From Arthrobacter sp042667405 (GTDB lineage: Bacteria > Actinomycetota > Actinomycetes > Actinomycetales > Micrococcaceae): 64,000 nucleotides of DNA. Where the stretch lies: assembly GCF_042667405.1 (NCBI RefSeq), contig NZ_JBHVAL010000012.1:62001-126000 (forward strand). Reading direction: 5' to 3'. Within the stretch, counting starts at the first letter, position 1. Each line of letters starts with the position of its first letter. A model generated the notes under the pieces. The model was not told where the DNA came from. It worked only from the letters and a program-made list of their open reading frames with translations, and did not search any database. The position numbers and the translations under genes were made by a program. Positions 16,826 through 25,419 of this stretch are shown here, in pieces.

Positions 16826-17661
16826 CCCTGGTCAATACGCGGGAACTCATGGACAGGGCTGCTGCCGCAGGCACGGGCCAGGGAGCGTTCAACGTCATTC
16901 ACATCGAAACTGCCGAGGGCCTGGTGGCTGGCGCCGAAGCCGCGGGCGTTCCGCTGATCCTGCAGGTTTCCGAGAACTGCGCCAAGTACCACGGTGGCCT
17001 GGAACCGATTGCGTTGGCTGCCTTGGCGATCGCCCGTTCGGCCTCCGTGCCGGTGGCCCTCCACCTGGACCACGCCGAATCCGAAGACCTGGCGCTCGCC
17101 GCTGTGGACCTCGGCTTTGGCTCTGTGATGTACGACGGCGCGCACCTGCCCTATGAGTGGAACGTCGAAGTAACGCGCCGCGTTGCTGCCTACGCCCATG
17201 AACGCGGCGTCTACGTGGAAGCCGAGCTGGGGAAGGTTGGCGGCAAGGACGGAGCCCATGCGCCGGGAGTCAGGACCGACCCGGCTGAGGCAAAGGCATT
17301 CGTGGAGGCAACCGGCGTGGACGCGCTCGCGGTGGCCGTTGGGTCCTCGCACGCCATGACCGAACGGAACGCCACGTTGGACCTGCACCTGATCACCCGG
17401 CTGAAATCCGCCGTCGGCAAACCGCTGGTCCTTCATGGCTCCTCCGGTGTCACAGACGACATGCTCGTAGCGGCTATCGGCGCTGGTATGACTAAGATCA
17501 ACGTATCCACACATTTGAACGGGTTCTTCACCCGCGCCGTCCGTGAGTACCTCGATGCCAACCCCGCAGTGGTGGACTCCCGGAAGTACATCAAGGCCGG
17601 CCGGGAGGCCCTGGTGCTGGAGTCGGCACGTATGCTGACGCTGTTCGCCAAAGCGAAATAG
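16822..17661 (+). CDS. Class II fructose/tagatose-bisphosphate aldolase
   Basis: A 279-residue zinc-dependent aldolase of the FbaA/GatY/KbaY family that splits a ketohexose bisphosphate into dihydroxyacetone phosphate and glyceraldehyde 3-phosphate. Visible active-site residues are Asp83 and His84 in HLDHAES, His177 in VGSSHAM, and His205 in LHGSSG; INVSTHLN binds the phosphate. The GTG at 16822 is chosen because AAGGAG (16811-16816) lies 5 bases upstream and the start overlaps the previous stop as GTGA. The operon context favours tagatose-1,6-bisphosphate as substrate, but this is inferred. Confidence 0.87.
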   Translation: MTLVNTRELMDRAAAAGTGQGAFNVIHIETAEGLVAGAEAAGVPLILQVSENCAKYHGGLEPIALAALAIARSASVPVALHLDHAESEDLALAAVDLGFGSVMYDGAHLPYEWNVEVTRRVAAYAHERGVYVEAELGKVGGKDGAHAPGVRTDPAEAKAFVEATGVDALAVAVGSSHAMTERNATLDLHLITRLKSAVGKPLVLHGSSGVTDDMLVAAIGAGMTKINVSTHLNGFFTRAVREYLDANPAVVDSRKYIKAGREALVLESARMLTLFAKAK

Positions 17662-17685
17662 CGTCGAAACCGCGAAAGGCTAGTC

Positions 17686-18477
17686 ATGACCCGCACCGAT
17701 CGGCTGACCGCCATCCTCGATCTCCTGGCCGAGTCCGGCCATGTGGAAGTAGAGGACATCGTGACGCGTCTTGGCGTGTCACCTGCCACGGCCCGCAGGG
17801 ATCTGGACAGCCTGGCCAAGCAGCGTTTGCTCAGCCGGACCAGGGGCGGCGCCACGACAGGATCGGTGGCCTATGATCTCCCCGGACGGTACAACCGCGA
17901 CGACCACGCAGAGGCCAAACAGGACATAGCCGTGGCGGCATCGGCGCTGATTCGTCCCGGTGCTGTGATCGGGCTGAGCGGAGGGACCACCAACACGGCC
18001 CTCGCCCAGCTGCTGTCCACCCGTGAGGACCTCAACGCGCCCTCCAACAGGCCCACGCTGACCGTGGTGACCAACGCGATCAACATCGCCTCCCAGCTGG
18101 CAGTCCGCCCCAACATCAAGATCATGGTCACCGGCGGCATCCTGAACCCCCGGTCCTACGAACTTGTGGGTCCTTACACTGACGTCATCATGCAGAAGGT
18201 TGCTTTGGACATCGCCTTCATCGGCGTCAATGGCGTGGATCCGGACCTCGGACCCACCATCACGGACGAAGGCGAGGCCATGGTCAACACGGTCATGGCC
18301 CGCCGTGCCACTGAATCCTATGTGGTGGCCGATTCCTCCAAGGTACGCAGGCGGTCCTTTGCGGCCATGGCGGGGTACGATTTCAGGCACCTCATCACGG
18401 ATTCCGGGATCAGCGCGGACGATAAGGCTGCGTTTGAAGCGAAGGGGACCGAGGTCATCGTCGCTCCGGCGAGCTGA
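17686..18477 (+). CDS. DeoR-family transcriptional regulator
   Basis: A 263-residue repressor with an N-terminal DeoR helix-turn-helix (VEVEDIVTRLGVSPATARRD, about residues 20-39) and a C-terminal sugar-phosphate sensor domain (GLSGGTTNTALA, VTNAINIA). It closes the amino-sugar operon, 24 bp after the aldolase gene. It most likely controls this operon, with a sugar phosphate as inducer, through the phased repeats at 13899-13960. Confidence 0.9.
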   Translation: MTRTDRLTAILDLLAESGHVEVEDIVTRLGVSPATARRDLDSLAKQRLLSRTRGGATTGSVAYDLPGRYNRDDHAEAKQDIAVAASALIRPGAVIGLSGGTTNTALAQLLSTREDLNAPSNRPTLTVVTNAINIASQLAVRPNIKIMVTGGILNPRSYELVGPYTDVIMQKVALDIAFIGVNGVDPDLGPTITDEGEAMVNTVMARRATESYVVADSSKVRRRSFAAMAGYDFRHLITDSGISADDKAAFEAKGTEVIVAPAS

Positions 18478-18486
18478 GGGCGGTGC

Positions 18487-19167
18487 CTAGAATCGCATCC
18501 TTGGCGCGTGGAGAACCGAGTCGTCAACATCCCTGGGCACCCACTGGCTGAACGGCAGATCCAGGCTGTACTGACCGTCGTCGTTCTTGATCAACGTGCG
18601 CAACTCCGCGTTCCCAGGGTTGTTCAGCGACTCGAAGTACTCCACTGTCCAATGGAACCAACGCATGCAGAACAGGCGCATGGTCAGCCCGTGTGTAACC
18701 AGCAGCGTGTTGGGGGCGTACGTGGGCTTCTGCCAGTGGCGGTACAGCGTCTCCATGAACGAGGACACGCGGTCGTAGACATCGGAACCTGACTCGCCTT
18801 CACGGAACCGGTAGAAGAAATGGCCGTAGAGGTTCCTCAACTCCTTCTGGTCCTCTATGTCTCCGGCGATCTGGAAATTGGCCCAGTCCTGTTCGCGGAG
18901 CCTGGGTTCCTCAATGACGCGCTCGATCAATGACCCCAGGTTGAGGGCTTCGAGGGTCTGATAGGCGCGCAGGTAGGGGGAGACGTACACGCAGACCTGC
19001 TGTCCGTCGAGCTTACGCCGCAGGCCCTCCCCGGCGATCCTGGCCTGCTCCATGCCCTGTTCGGTCAAAGGAATCCGGTAGTCCGGCACGCGGTTGTAGA
19101 TGGACGTATCGGCGTTCGCCGCAGACTGTCCGTGCCGGATCATGAATATTCTCTCTGGGGCACCCAT
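18487..19167 (-). CDS. Histidine phosphatase (phosphoglycerate mutase) family protein
   Basis: A 226-residue protein with the phosphohistidine motif RHGQSAAN near the N-terminus and the second catalytic histidine in LLVTHGLTMR. An acidic REQDWANF segment lies between them. The family includes mutases and many small-molecule phosphatases; the substrate is unknown. The start at 19167 is uncertain: an ATG at 19179 would add four residues and leave only 11 bp to the divergent CPBP gene. It is convergent with the DeoR gene. Confidence 0.85.
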   Translation of the reverse strand: MGAPERIFMIRHGQSAANADTSIYNRVPDYRIPLTEQGMEQARIAGEGLRRKLDGQQVCVYVSPYLRAYQTLEALNLGSLIERVIEEPRLREQDWANFQIAGDIEDQKELRNLYGHFFYRFREGESGSDVYDRVSSFMETLYRHWQKPTYAPNTLLVTHGLTMRLFCMRWFHWTVEYFESLNNPGNAELRTLIKNDDGQYSLDLPFSQWVPRDVDDSVLHAPRMRF

Positions 19168-19190
19168 CCCACCAAGCATAGGGTGGGTAC

Positions 19191-19964
19191 ATGTTCCTTG
19201 CTTCCCGTCGGCGCCTGCGTGCCGAAGTGCTCATAGTTTTGGGCCTGTCCCTGGGTCAGTCGGCCGTTTACTCCGTGGTCCAGCTGCTGGACAAGTTGAG
19301 CCGTGCGCCCCTATCCGAAGCCACCTCGACGTTGAACAGATCGCAGAGCACACGGGAGTACTTCGATCTTACGTACCAGCTCTTGGACATCTTCTTCGCC
19401 CTGGTTCCTGTGGCCCTGGTGTTCTACTTCCTGTCGCTCCAGACCCCGGCGAACCGCGATGGCGAGGGTGGCTCCGCCTTCAGCAGGCTGGGTTTCAACT
19501 TGGCCCGGCCCGGAAAGGACGTGCTCCAAGGGCTGGGGCTCGCGGCGTTGATTGGCATCCCTTCCCTTGGCCTCTACGCGGCAGGACGGGCCCTGGGAAT
19601 CACTACGGCAATCGTCCCCAGCGGCCTGGACGCCTACTGGTGGACCGTGCCTGTGCTGATCCTCTCCGCGATGCGTCACGCGATCGTGGAGGAAGTGATC
19701 GTGGTGGGCTACCTCATGGACCGCTTCGGAAAATTCGGCTGGAGCACTCCGGTCGCGATCCTGGTCAGTGCGGTCCTGCGGGGGAGCTACCACCTGTACC
19801 AGGGCTTCGGGCCCTTCGTGGGCAACGTGGTCATGGGGTTGGTCTTCGCCTGGCTCTACACCAAGACCAAACGCGTGATGCCGTTGGTGATTGCGCATGC
19901 CCTGCTGGACATCGTGGCTTTCGTGGGATTCAGCCTTTTTGGCAAGGCCGTTGGACTCGGCTGA
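19191..19964 (+). CDS. CPBP-family intramembrane protease-like protein
   Basis: A 257-residue polytopic membrane protein of the CPBP (CAAX protease/bacteriocin-processing, Abi) family. The glutamate pair (AIVEEVIVVGYL), the histidine of LRGSYHLYQG and the HALLD motif are all visible and form the expected active site. The Arg that usually follows EExxx is Val here, so motif 1 is incomplete. Known members process prenylated proteins or peptides, or protect against bacteriocins; the role here is unknown. Confidence 0.8.
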   Translation: MFLASRRRLRAEVLIVLGLSLGQSAVYSVVQLLDKLSRAPLSEATSTLNRSQSTREYFDLTYQLLDIFFALVPVALVFYFLSLQTPANRDGEGGSAFSRLGFNLARPGKDVLQGLGLAALIGIPSLGLYAAGRALGITTAIVPSGLDAYWWTVPVLILSAMRHAIVEEVIVVGYLMDRFGKFGWSTPVAILVSAVLRGSYHLYQGFGPFVGNVVMGLVFAWLYTKTKRVMPLVIAHALLDIVAFVGFSLFGKAVGLG

Positions 19965-19977
19965 GTGGTTAAAAGTA

Positions 19978-20029
19978 TTCGGCCGCTATCGGCAGGTGAC
20001 GTCATTGGCACCCGCTGACAGCGGCCGAA
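19978..20029. terminator. Hairpin between convergent genes
   Basis: TTCGGCCGCT (19978-19987) pairs with AGCGGCCGAA (20020-20029), with partial pairing further in. It sits between the CPBP gene and the convergent glyoxalase-like gene and could terminate both. No T-run is present on the plus strand. Confidence 0.4.
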
Positions 20030-20083
20030 GCTTGTCCGGACAACTATGTCCGACGCCGGGATCTCCCCGGATCAAGGGAACGG

Positions 20084-20722
20084 TCAGATGGTGACTGCTC
20101 CGGAGGCGGTTTCGAACGTGACGGCCAGGATGCCCGGCGTGCCATGGGGAGCCATCCACTGGACTGCGACATCCTCCAGTGGCTTCTCCACCGGTTCACC
20201 CAGCCATTCCGTGACGCGTTCCGCCGAGCCTGCAATGGTGAGGCTGGACATCTTGACGTCGCTCTCGTAGACCCTGGACGGGTGCAGGGAGGGGTCGCCT
20301 TCCCACTTGAGCAGGTAGGGCACCTGGGGGTCGGCGATCAGGCCGAGGATGCCGATCTGCTGCCACACCAGTTCGCGGCCGTCGGGGAACTTGCGGTTGC
20401 CGGGGACTGCGGCGCGGCCGAGGCGTTCCTCGAAAGGTGCGAGGTCGTCAACGGCCACACACCAGCCCATCCAACCGCCGCCGGCTGCTGAGCGCGCACG
20501 GACTGCTTGGCCAAAGGGTGCTTTGTCGGAAGCGGGGTGGTCAAGGACCTCCACAACTTCCAAGTACTTGTTGTCCGCCAGGGGAATGATCATGTTCCGG
20601 GTGCCGAAGCGGGGGTGCACTCCACCCCGGACTGCGTCCACTCCCAGAGCCGCGGAAATTCGTTCGGTAGTGGCCAGAAGGCCATCTCGTTCACAGGCGT
20701 AAGAGACGTGATCCATGCGCAT
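20084..20722 (-). CDS. Glyoxalase-like domain protein
   Basis: A 212-residue protein of the glyoxalase-like (vicinal oxygen chelate) family, recognisable from MDHVSYACERDGL at the start, HPRFGTRNMIIPL and YLEVVEVL. Such proteins are often metal-dependent isomerases or dioxygenases, but this subfamily has no established reaction. The chosen ATG at 20722 (or one at 20716) begins at the family start; a longer frame to 20776 is less likely. It is transcribed divergently from metY, with about 215 bp between them. Confidence 0.75.
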   Translation of the reverse strand: MRMDHVSYACERDGLLATTERISAALGVDAVRGGVHPRFGTRNMIIPLADNKYLEVVEVLDHPASDKAPFGQAVRARSAAGGGWMGWCVAVDDLAPFEERLGRAAVPGNRKFPDGRELVWQQIGILGLIADPQVPYLLKWEGDPSLHPSRVYESDVKMSSLTIAGSAERVTEWLGEPVEKPLEDVAVQWMAPHGTPGILAVTFETASGAVTI

Positions 20723-20938
20723 GGCTTCATCTTGGCACTTTGTGATCGGTGTCTCAGCTAAGTCTGTCCTTACCAAGATGGGATCTTACCTGGGGACGTC
20801 ATGGAGTGTCGCAAATGACCCCAAAAATTCAGGCAACGTCACAAAGCTGTCCAAGCGCACGCACACTTCCTAGACTGGCCGCAGTTTGCTTCCCACTGTT
20901 AGTCCGCCGATCACATGCGTCACGAAGAGGAGAACTCC

Positions 20939-22255
20939 ATGTCCCAAGGATGGTCTTTCGAAACCCGCCAAATCCACGCAGGCCAAGAGCCGGATGCCGC
21001 CACAGGGGCTCGTTCGCTGCCGATCTACCAGACCACGTCCTTCGTGTTCCCGAGTGCCGAGAGCGCCGCCAACCGCTTCGCCCTGGCCGAGCTCGCGCCG
21101 ATCTACACCCGCATCGGCAACCCCACCCAGGATGCGGTGGAACAGCGGATCGCCAGCCTTGAAGGCGGACTGGGTGCGCTGCTGCTCAGCTCGGGCCAGG
21201 CGGCAGAGACCTTTGCCATCCTGAACATCGCCGAGGCCGGTGACCACATCGTGGCCAGTCCCAGCCTCTACGGCGGCACCTACAACCTGTTTGCCCACAC
21301 GCTGAAGAAGTTCGGGATTTCGGTGACCTTCGTCGAGGACCCGGACAACCTTGCGCAGTGGCGCGACGCCGTGCAGCCGAACACCAAGCTTTTCTTCGGC
21401 GAGGTTGTCTCCAACCCGCGCCAGGACGTTCTGGATATCGAAGGCGTAGCCGGGGTGGCCCATGAAGCAGGCGTGCCGCTGATCGTCGACAACACCCTCT
21501 CCACCCCGTACCTGATCCGTCCCATCGAGTGGGGCGCGGACATCGTGGTCCACTCGGCCACCAAGTACCTGGGCGGACACGGTTCAGCCATTGCAGGGGT
21601 CATTGTCGATTCCGGCAACTTCGACTTCGGCAAGGATCCGGAACGCTTCCCGGGCTTCAATACCCCGGACCCCAGCTACAACGGACTGGTCTACGCCCGC
21701 GACCTCGGCAAGGACGGGGCCCTCGGCGCCAACCTTTCGTACATCCTCAAGGCCCGCGTCCAGCTGCTCCGCGACCTCGGATCTGCCGTGGCACCGTTCA
21801 ACGCCTTCCTCATCGCCCAGGGCCTGGAGACCTTGAGCCTGCGCGTTGAACGGCATGTCTCCAACGCCACCAAAGTGGCCCAGTGGCTGGAAACCCATGA
21901 CGACGTCGAATCGGTCGCCTACGCCGGTCTGCCGTCCAGCCCTTGGTACGAACGTGGCCAAAAGTACGGTCCCCGGGGCACGGGCGCAATCGTCGCGTTC
22001 AACATCAAGGGTGGCGTCGAAGCCGGAAAGCGCTTCGTGGACGGGCTGGGGCTGCACTCCCACGTGGCCAACATCGGCGACGTCCGCTCCCTGGTCATCC
22101 ACCCGGCGTCGACTACGCACAGCCAGCTGACCCCCGAACAGCAGGTCGTCGCAGGCGTCAATCCGGGCTTGGTCCGCCTGTCCGTCGGCATCGAGCACGT
22201 CGACGACATCATCGCCGACCTCGAAGCCGGCTTCCGGGCGGCCAAGGGCGCTTGA
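20939..22255 (+). CDS. metY: O-acetylhomoserine sulfhydrylase
   Basis: A 438-residue PLP enzyme of the Cys/Met metabolism family that makes homocysteine from O-acetylhomoserine and sulfide. The Schiff-base lysine is Lys209 in HSATKYLGGHG; PIYQTTSFVF, TRIGNPT and SSGQAAE are typical of MetY rather than MetB. The ATG follows GAGGAGAA (20926-20933). It pairs with metX 303 bp downstream, which makes its substrate. The metX gene has a SAM-IV riboswitch, so the two steps are probably only partly co-regulated. Confidence 0.95.
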   Translation: MSQGWSFETRQIHAGQEPDAATGARSLPIYQTTSFVFPSAESAANRFALAELAPIYTRIGNPTQDAVEQRIASLEGGLGALLLSSGQAAETFAILNIAEAGDHIVASPSLYGGTYNLFAHTLKKFGISVTFVEDPDNLAQWRDAVQPNTKLFFGEVVSNPRQDVLDIEGVAGVAHEAGVPLIVDNTLSTPYLIRPIEWGADIVVHSATKYLGGHGSAIAGVIVDSGNFDFGKDPERFPGFNTPDPSYNGLVYARDLGKDGALGANLSYILKARVQLLRDLGSAVAPFNAFLIAQGLETLSLRVERHVSNATKVAQWLETHDDVESVAYAGLPSSPWYERGQKYGPRGTGAIVAFNIKGGVEAGKRFVDGLGLHSHVANIGDVRSLVIHPASTTHSQLTPEQQVVAGVNPGLVRLSVGIEHVDDIIADLEAGFRAAKGA

Positions 22256-22287
22256 GCGGGAAGCTTGCATGACAGGCTGATACCTCG

Positions 22288-22330
22288 GGGCTGCCGTCCG
22301 GATCGACGATTATTCGCCGGGCGGCAGCCC
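22288..22330 (+). terminator. Probable terminator after metY
   Basis: GGGCTGCCGTCCGG (22288-22301) pairs with CCGGGCGGCAGCCC (22317-22330) with one wobble pair and a 15-nt loop. It lies 32 bases after the metY stop. The T-run is weak. A second, weaker hairpin follows at 22333-22361. Confidence 0.65.
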
Positions 22331-22410
22331 TGGGTGCTGTTTGGTGAATCAAAACGGCACCTAACGTCACACTGATGTCACATTCTTCGCCAGAAGGGTG
22401 GAGTTTTTCC

Positions 22411-22558
22411 TAGACTCTACGTATTAGGTCATGAGTGCCAGCAGATAGCCCCGGCTTGCTGGCCGGCAACCCTCCTTCCGCGGTGGGGTGCCCCGGGTGA
22501 GGACCTGGCCTGTCCGCACGCAAGGCGACAGGCAAGCGCGAGGTTAGGTATCAAAGGA
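22411..22558 (+). ncRNA. SAM-IV riboswitch upstream of metX
   Basis: A -10-like TAGACT (22411-22416) is followed by a leader matching the actinobacterial SAM-IV pattern. The pieces are AGGTCATGAGTGCCAGC from 22426, the GCCCCGGCTTGCTGGCCGGC core, then GGTGGGGTGCCCCGGG, and GACCT at 22502-22506, which closes P1 with AGGTC (22426-22430). A further stem, CCTGTC/GACAGG (about 22509-22532), follows, as expected for this class. The known ligand is S-adenosylmethionine, which switches methionine genes off. The sequence after it runs straight into the metX start, so control of translation is likely. Confidence 0.9.
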
Positions 22559-23680
22559 ATGACCATCACTGCTACAGCCCTTCCCAAATCCGGTGAAGCC
22601 GACGGAACAGTCAAGTACGCCGGCGTAGGACCGCTGGCACTTGAAGCCGGCGGCTATCTGCCCGACGTGGTGCTGGCCTACGAAACGTGGGGGCAACTCA
22701 ACGCGGACCGCTCAAACGCTGTCCTCATCCAGCACGCTTTGACCGGCAGCACCCACGTGGCCCGCGGGGCCACGGATGAGGAAGGGTGGTGGGAGCAGCT
22801 CGTAGGGCCTGGTGCCACCATCGACACCAACAGGTACTTCGTCGTTTCGATCAACATCGTGGGTGGCTGCTACGGCAGCACCGGCCCGTCCTCGACAGCA
22901 CCCGATGGCAAGCCGTGGGGTTCCCGGTTCCCGCTGATCACGCTGCGGGACAGCACCGAGGCCGAAGCCCGGCTCGCGGACGTGCTGGGCATTGACGCCT
23001 GGCACGCTGTCCTGGGCGGCTCCATGGGAGGAGCCAGGGCGCTTGAATGGGCCGTCACTTTCCCGGAACGGGTCCACCGTTGTGCGGTCATCTCGGTGGG
23101 CGCATACAGCACTGCCGAACAGATTGCCTTCGCCCAAGCCCAAACCCTGGCCATCCGACAGGACCCGCACTTCAACAACGGGGACTACTACGACGGCCAA
23201 GCACCGGAGCACGGACTGGCCCTTGCCCGCAGGATTGCGCACATCACCTACCGCTCCGCCCTGGAACTGGACCTGCGCTTCGGCCGGGAGGCCCAGCACC
23301 AGGAGACGCCGCTCGCTGCTGCGGTGCTGGGGGAGCGCGGGCGATACCAAGTGGAGAGCTACCTTGACCACCAGGGCACGAAGCTGGTCCGCCGCTTCGA
23401 TGCCAACAGTTACATCGCCATCACCGAAGCCCTGATGTCCCATGACGTCACGCGCGGCCGGGGCACCCTGCAGGAAGCTCTCTCCCGTGCCACTGCCGAC
23501 TTCTTCGTGGCTGCAGTGGATACGGACAGGCTGTACTTCCCGGCCCAGTCGAAGGAACTTGCGGCGGCACTTCCGGGCGATGTTCCCGTCCACACCATCG
23601 ACGCGCCGATCGGCCACGACGGCTTCCTGACCGAGATCGGCCAGCTGTCCGGGCAGCTTAGAGGGGCTTTCTTCTCCTGA
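22559..23680 (+). CDS. metX: Homoserine O-acetyltransferase
   Basis: A 373-residue alpha/beta-hydrolase-fold enzyme that transfers acetyl from acetyl-CoA to homoserine in methionine synthesis. The nucleophile is Ser155 in LGGSMGGARALEW, the catalytic His is in IGHDGFL near the C-terminus, and an Asp lies in VDTDRLYFP. NIVGGCYGSTGP and QHALTGSTH are MetX hallmarks. AAAGGA (22553-22558) abuts the ATG, which is too close, so AGGTTAGG (about 22541-22548) is a better ribosome binding site. It is controlled by the SAM-IV riboswitch directly upstream. Confidence 0.95.
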   Translation: MTITATALPKSGEADGTVKYAGVGPLALEAGGYLPDVVLAYETWGQLNADRSNAVLIQHALTGSTHVARGATDEEGWWEQLVGPGATIDTNRYFVVSINIVGGCYGSTGPSSTAPDGKPWGSRFPLITLRDSTEAEARLADVLGIDAWHAVLGGSMGGARALEWAVTFPERVHRCAVISVGAYSTAEQIAFAQAQTLAIRQDPHFNNGDYYDGQAPEHGLALARRIAHITYRSALELDLRFGREAQHQETPLAAAVLGERGRYQVESYLDHQGTKLVRRFDANSYIAITEALMSHDVTRGRGTLQEALSRATADFFVAAVDTDRLYFPAQSKELAAALPGDVPVHTIDAPIGHDGFLTEIGQLSGQLRGAFFS

Positions 23681-23724
23681 GCCTCAACGGCTTCGATGGT
23701 GCAGGAGGTCCTGTGTGCGGCTGA

Positions 23725-24174
23725 TCAGCCGTTCATGATCTCCTGGCGCTGCTTCATGTAATCTTCCATGGCGATCTGGCCGTTGGTGAACTTCGCATCC
23801 AGTTCGGCCAGTTTCTTGGCTCGATAGCCTTGGGGTTCCGCCGCTGCGGTGGGGAAAGATGGGTTCGACGGCGGTGCGGCCTGCGGTGCCTCCTCCGCGG
23901 GGCGGATGACGGCGGGCCCGGGCTGATACCCAGGGTAGTTCTGCACAGGAGAATCAGGAGCGGGATAATTCTGGGCCGGGTAGTTTTGGGGTGGGTAATT
24001 CACCCCAGGGTAGCCCTGGGGTGGGTAACCAGGGCCGGGGAGGTTTTGCTGCCGATAGTCCGGACCCGGGAAGTTGCCGTTCTGCAGGCGGCGCGCCTTG
24101 GAGCGGTTGTACATGCGGATCCCCATCGGAATCAGCCACGAGCAGACGATGATCCAGAAGATCAGATTGTTCAC
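23725..24174 (-). CDS. Membrane-anchored SHOCT-like protein with Pro/Tyr/Asn-rich repeats
   Basis: A 149-residue protein. Residues 3-20 form one membrane segment. The middle (about 33-85) is a degenerate repeat built on GYPPQ, NYPAQ, NYPAP and NYPGY steps, low in complexity and probably disordered. The C-terminus (about 117-149, KLAELDAKFTNGQIAMEDY) matches the SHOCT short helical domain. SHOCT proteins are usually envelope-associated oligomerising proteins of unknown role. It is a single gene, convergent with metX. Confidence 0.75.
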   Translation of the reverse strand: MNNLIFWIIVCSWLIPMGIRMYNRSKARRLQNGNFPGPDYRQQNLPGPGYPPQGYPGVNYPPQNYPAQNYPAPDSPVQNYPGYQPGPAVIRPAEEAPQAAPPSNPSFPTAAAEPQGYRAKKLAELDAKFTNGQIAMEDYMKQRQEIMNG

Positions 24175-24217
24175 AGTGCAAGCCTCCTAGGTCCTATCCC
24201 AGCTTAGCCCCGTGTGA

Positions 24218-25372
24218 TCACGCCAGCTTTGTCTCCATTCCCAGGAACCGTCCGTAGCGGGCTGCCTCGGCTTCCAATGCGGCTTGCTCTTCCTTGGTAG
24301 CGGGCCTGGTCATGCGCACGTCGAGTTCGCAGACGCCGCCCTTGAAGCTGTGGCGCCACCATCCGGCCAGGCTGCCATCCAGAAGGACCACATGCATGGG
24401 GCCGTTATCTTCAGGGAAGTACGGTGCAGTGCCGCCCAGGTAATGGCGTGACTGCGAGTACCCCATCACGTACTCGTCGTAGCACTGGATGAGGTCAACG
24501 CGTGGGAGCACTGTACCCTCAGCGGGCGGGGCTGGAGCATGCAGGGCCTCAAGGTCATCCGGAACCAAGTAGAATTCCAGGTCATCGAAGAATGCCGGGG
24601 CCAAGGCTCCGGGTGATGTTTCCGCAGCGACGGTGAGTCCCAACTTCACGTCCTTCATGGTGAGCCCGGACCAGGCGGAGCAGTCCTTCACTGTGGCAGG
24701 CCCCCGACTGCTGAAGTACCGCAGGGCCAATTGCCCCAAGGCTTGCTCCCGCTCCGGGCCGGTGAGTGGCCCGGCAAACACCCCAGTCACGCGTTCTTCG
24801 AACAAGGCGTATGTCTGTTTCAGGGCACCGCCCGGCGAACGCACTGGAGCGCCGCTGACCAGGATGCCGCTGATTTCCGCGTGCATGAGGTGGTAGATGA
24901 ATCCCAACCCTTTGCTGGGAAGGCCCGCGTCCGCCAACACCTCAGCCAGTTCGTCACGGGTCTTATGGCCGCCGTTCGCTACGGCCGCAGCCAGGATCCT
25001 GCTGCTGAGTCCGGCGGCTTCCTCGTCTACTCCGGTCTGGCGGTACATTCCTTTGTTGCCCTGGTGGAGCCGGGCGGCGGACAAGCCCATCAACCAGCCA
25101 AGATCGTCCCGGTGGACGAAGTGCCACGTGGGCCGCAGGATGTGGGTTCGCAGGATGGTTCCGTCTGCCACGTCCTGCTCAACGATGGCGGCAGTGCTCC
25201 CGGGTGTCCGCTGCGCCACAGTCCACCGGGCGTAGGGGAATTCCTGCGCCTGGACGGCAAGGAGGTTGCGCACGGCGTCCCCTGGACTGCAGGCAAGGGG
25301 AGGCCTCAACTGCTGGCGCCGCAGACGCAGCTGGCGGATCTGCTCTACCCGTTCCGAAGGATTAGTCGCCAC
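24218..25372 (-). CDS. Winged-helix protein, AlkZ-like DNA glycosylase family (HTH_42)
   Basis: A 384-residue protein of the tandem winged-helix HTH_42 family that includes AlkZ, which removes interstrand crosslinks and alkylated bases from DNA. The VQAQ sequence near residue 40 (LLAVQAQEFPYARW) corresponds to the catalytic Q-x-Q motif. RPTWHFVHRDDLGWLM and VDLIQCYDEYVMGY are also typical. Members without demonstrated activity are common, so glycosylase function is a family-based inference. Confidence 0.78.
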   Translation of the reverse strand: MATNPSERVEQIRQLRLRRQQLRPPLACSPGDAVRNLLAVQAQEFPYARWTVAQRTPGSTAAIVEQDVADGTILRTHILRPTWHFVHRDDLGWLMGLSAARLHQGNKGMYRQTGVDEEAAGLSSRILAAAVANGGHKTRDELAEVLADAGLPSKGLGFIYHLMHAEISGILVSGAPVRSPGGALKQTYALFEERVTGVFAGPLTGPEREQALGQLALRYFSSRGPATVKDCSAWSGLTMKDVKLGLTVAAETSPGALAPAFFDDLEFYLVPDDLEALHAPAPPAEGTVLPRVDLIQCYDEYVMGYSQSRHYLGGTAPYFPEDNGPMHVVLLDGSLAGWWRHSFKGGVCELDVRMTRPATKEEQAALEAEAARYGRFLGMETKLA

Positions 25373-25419
25373 GCAAGCCTGCCCAACCTGTCATTTCCAC
25401 CCTAGCTGCTCTGTCCCCG

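Noticed and set aside
20777..20938. A riboswitch or T-box in front of metY, like that of metX
   Set aside because: I saw no SAM-IV, SAM-I or T-box core in this 160-base stretch, only a weak -10-like TAGACT.
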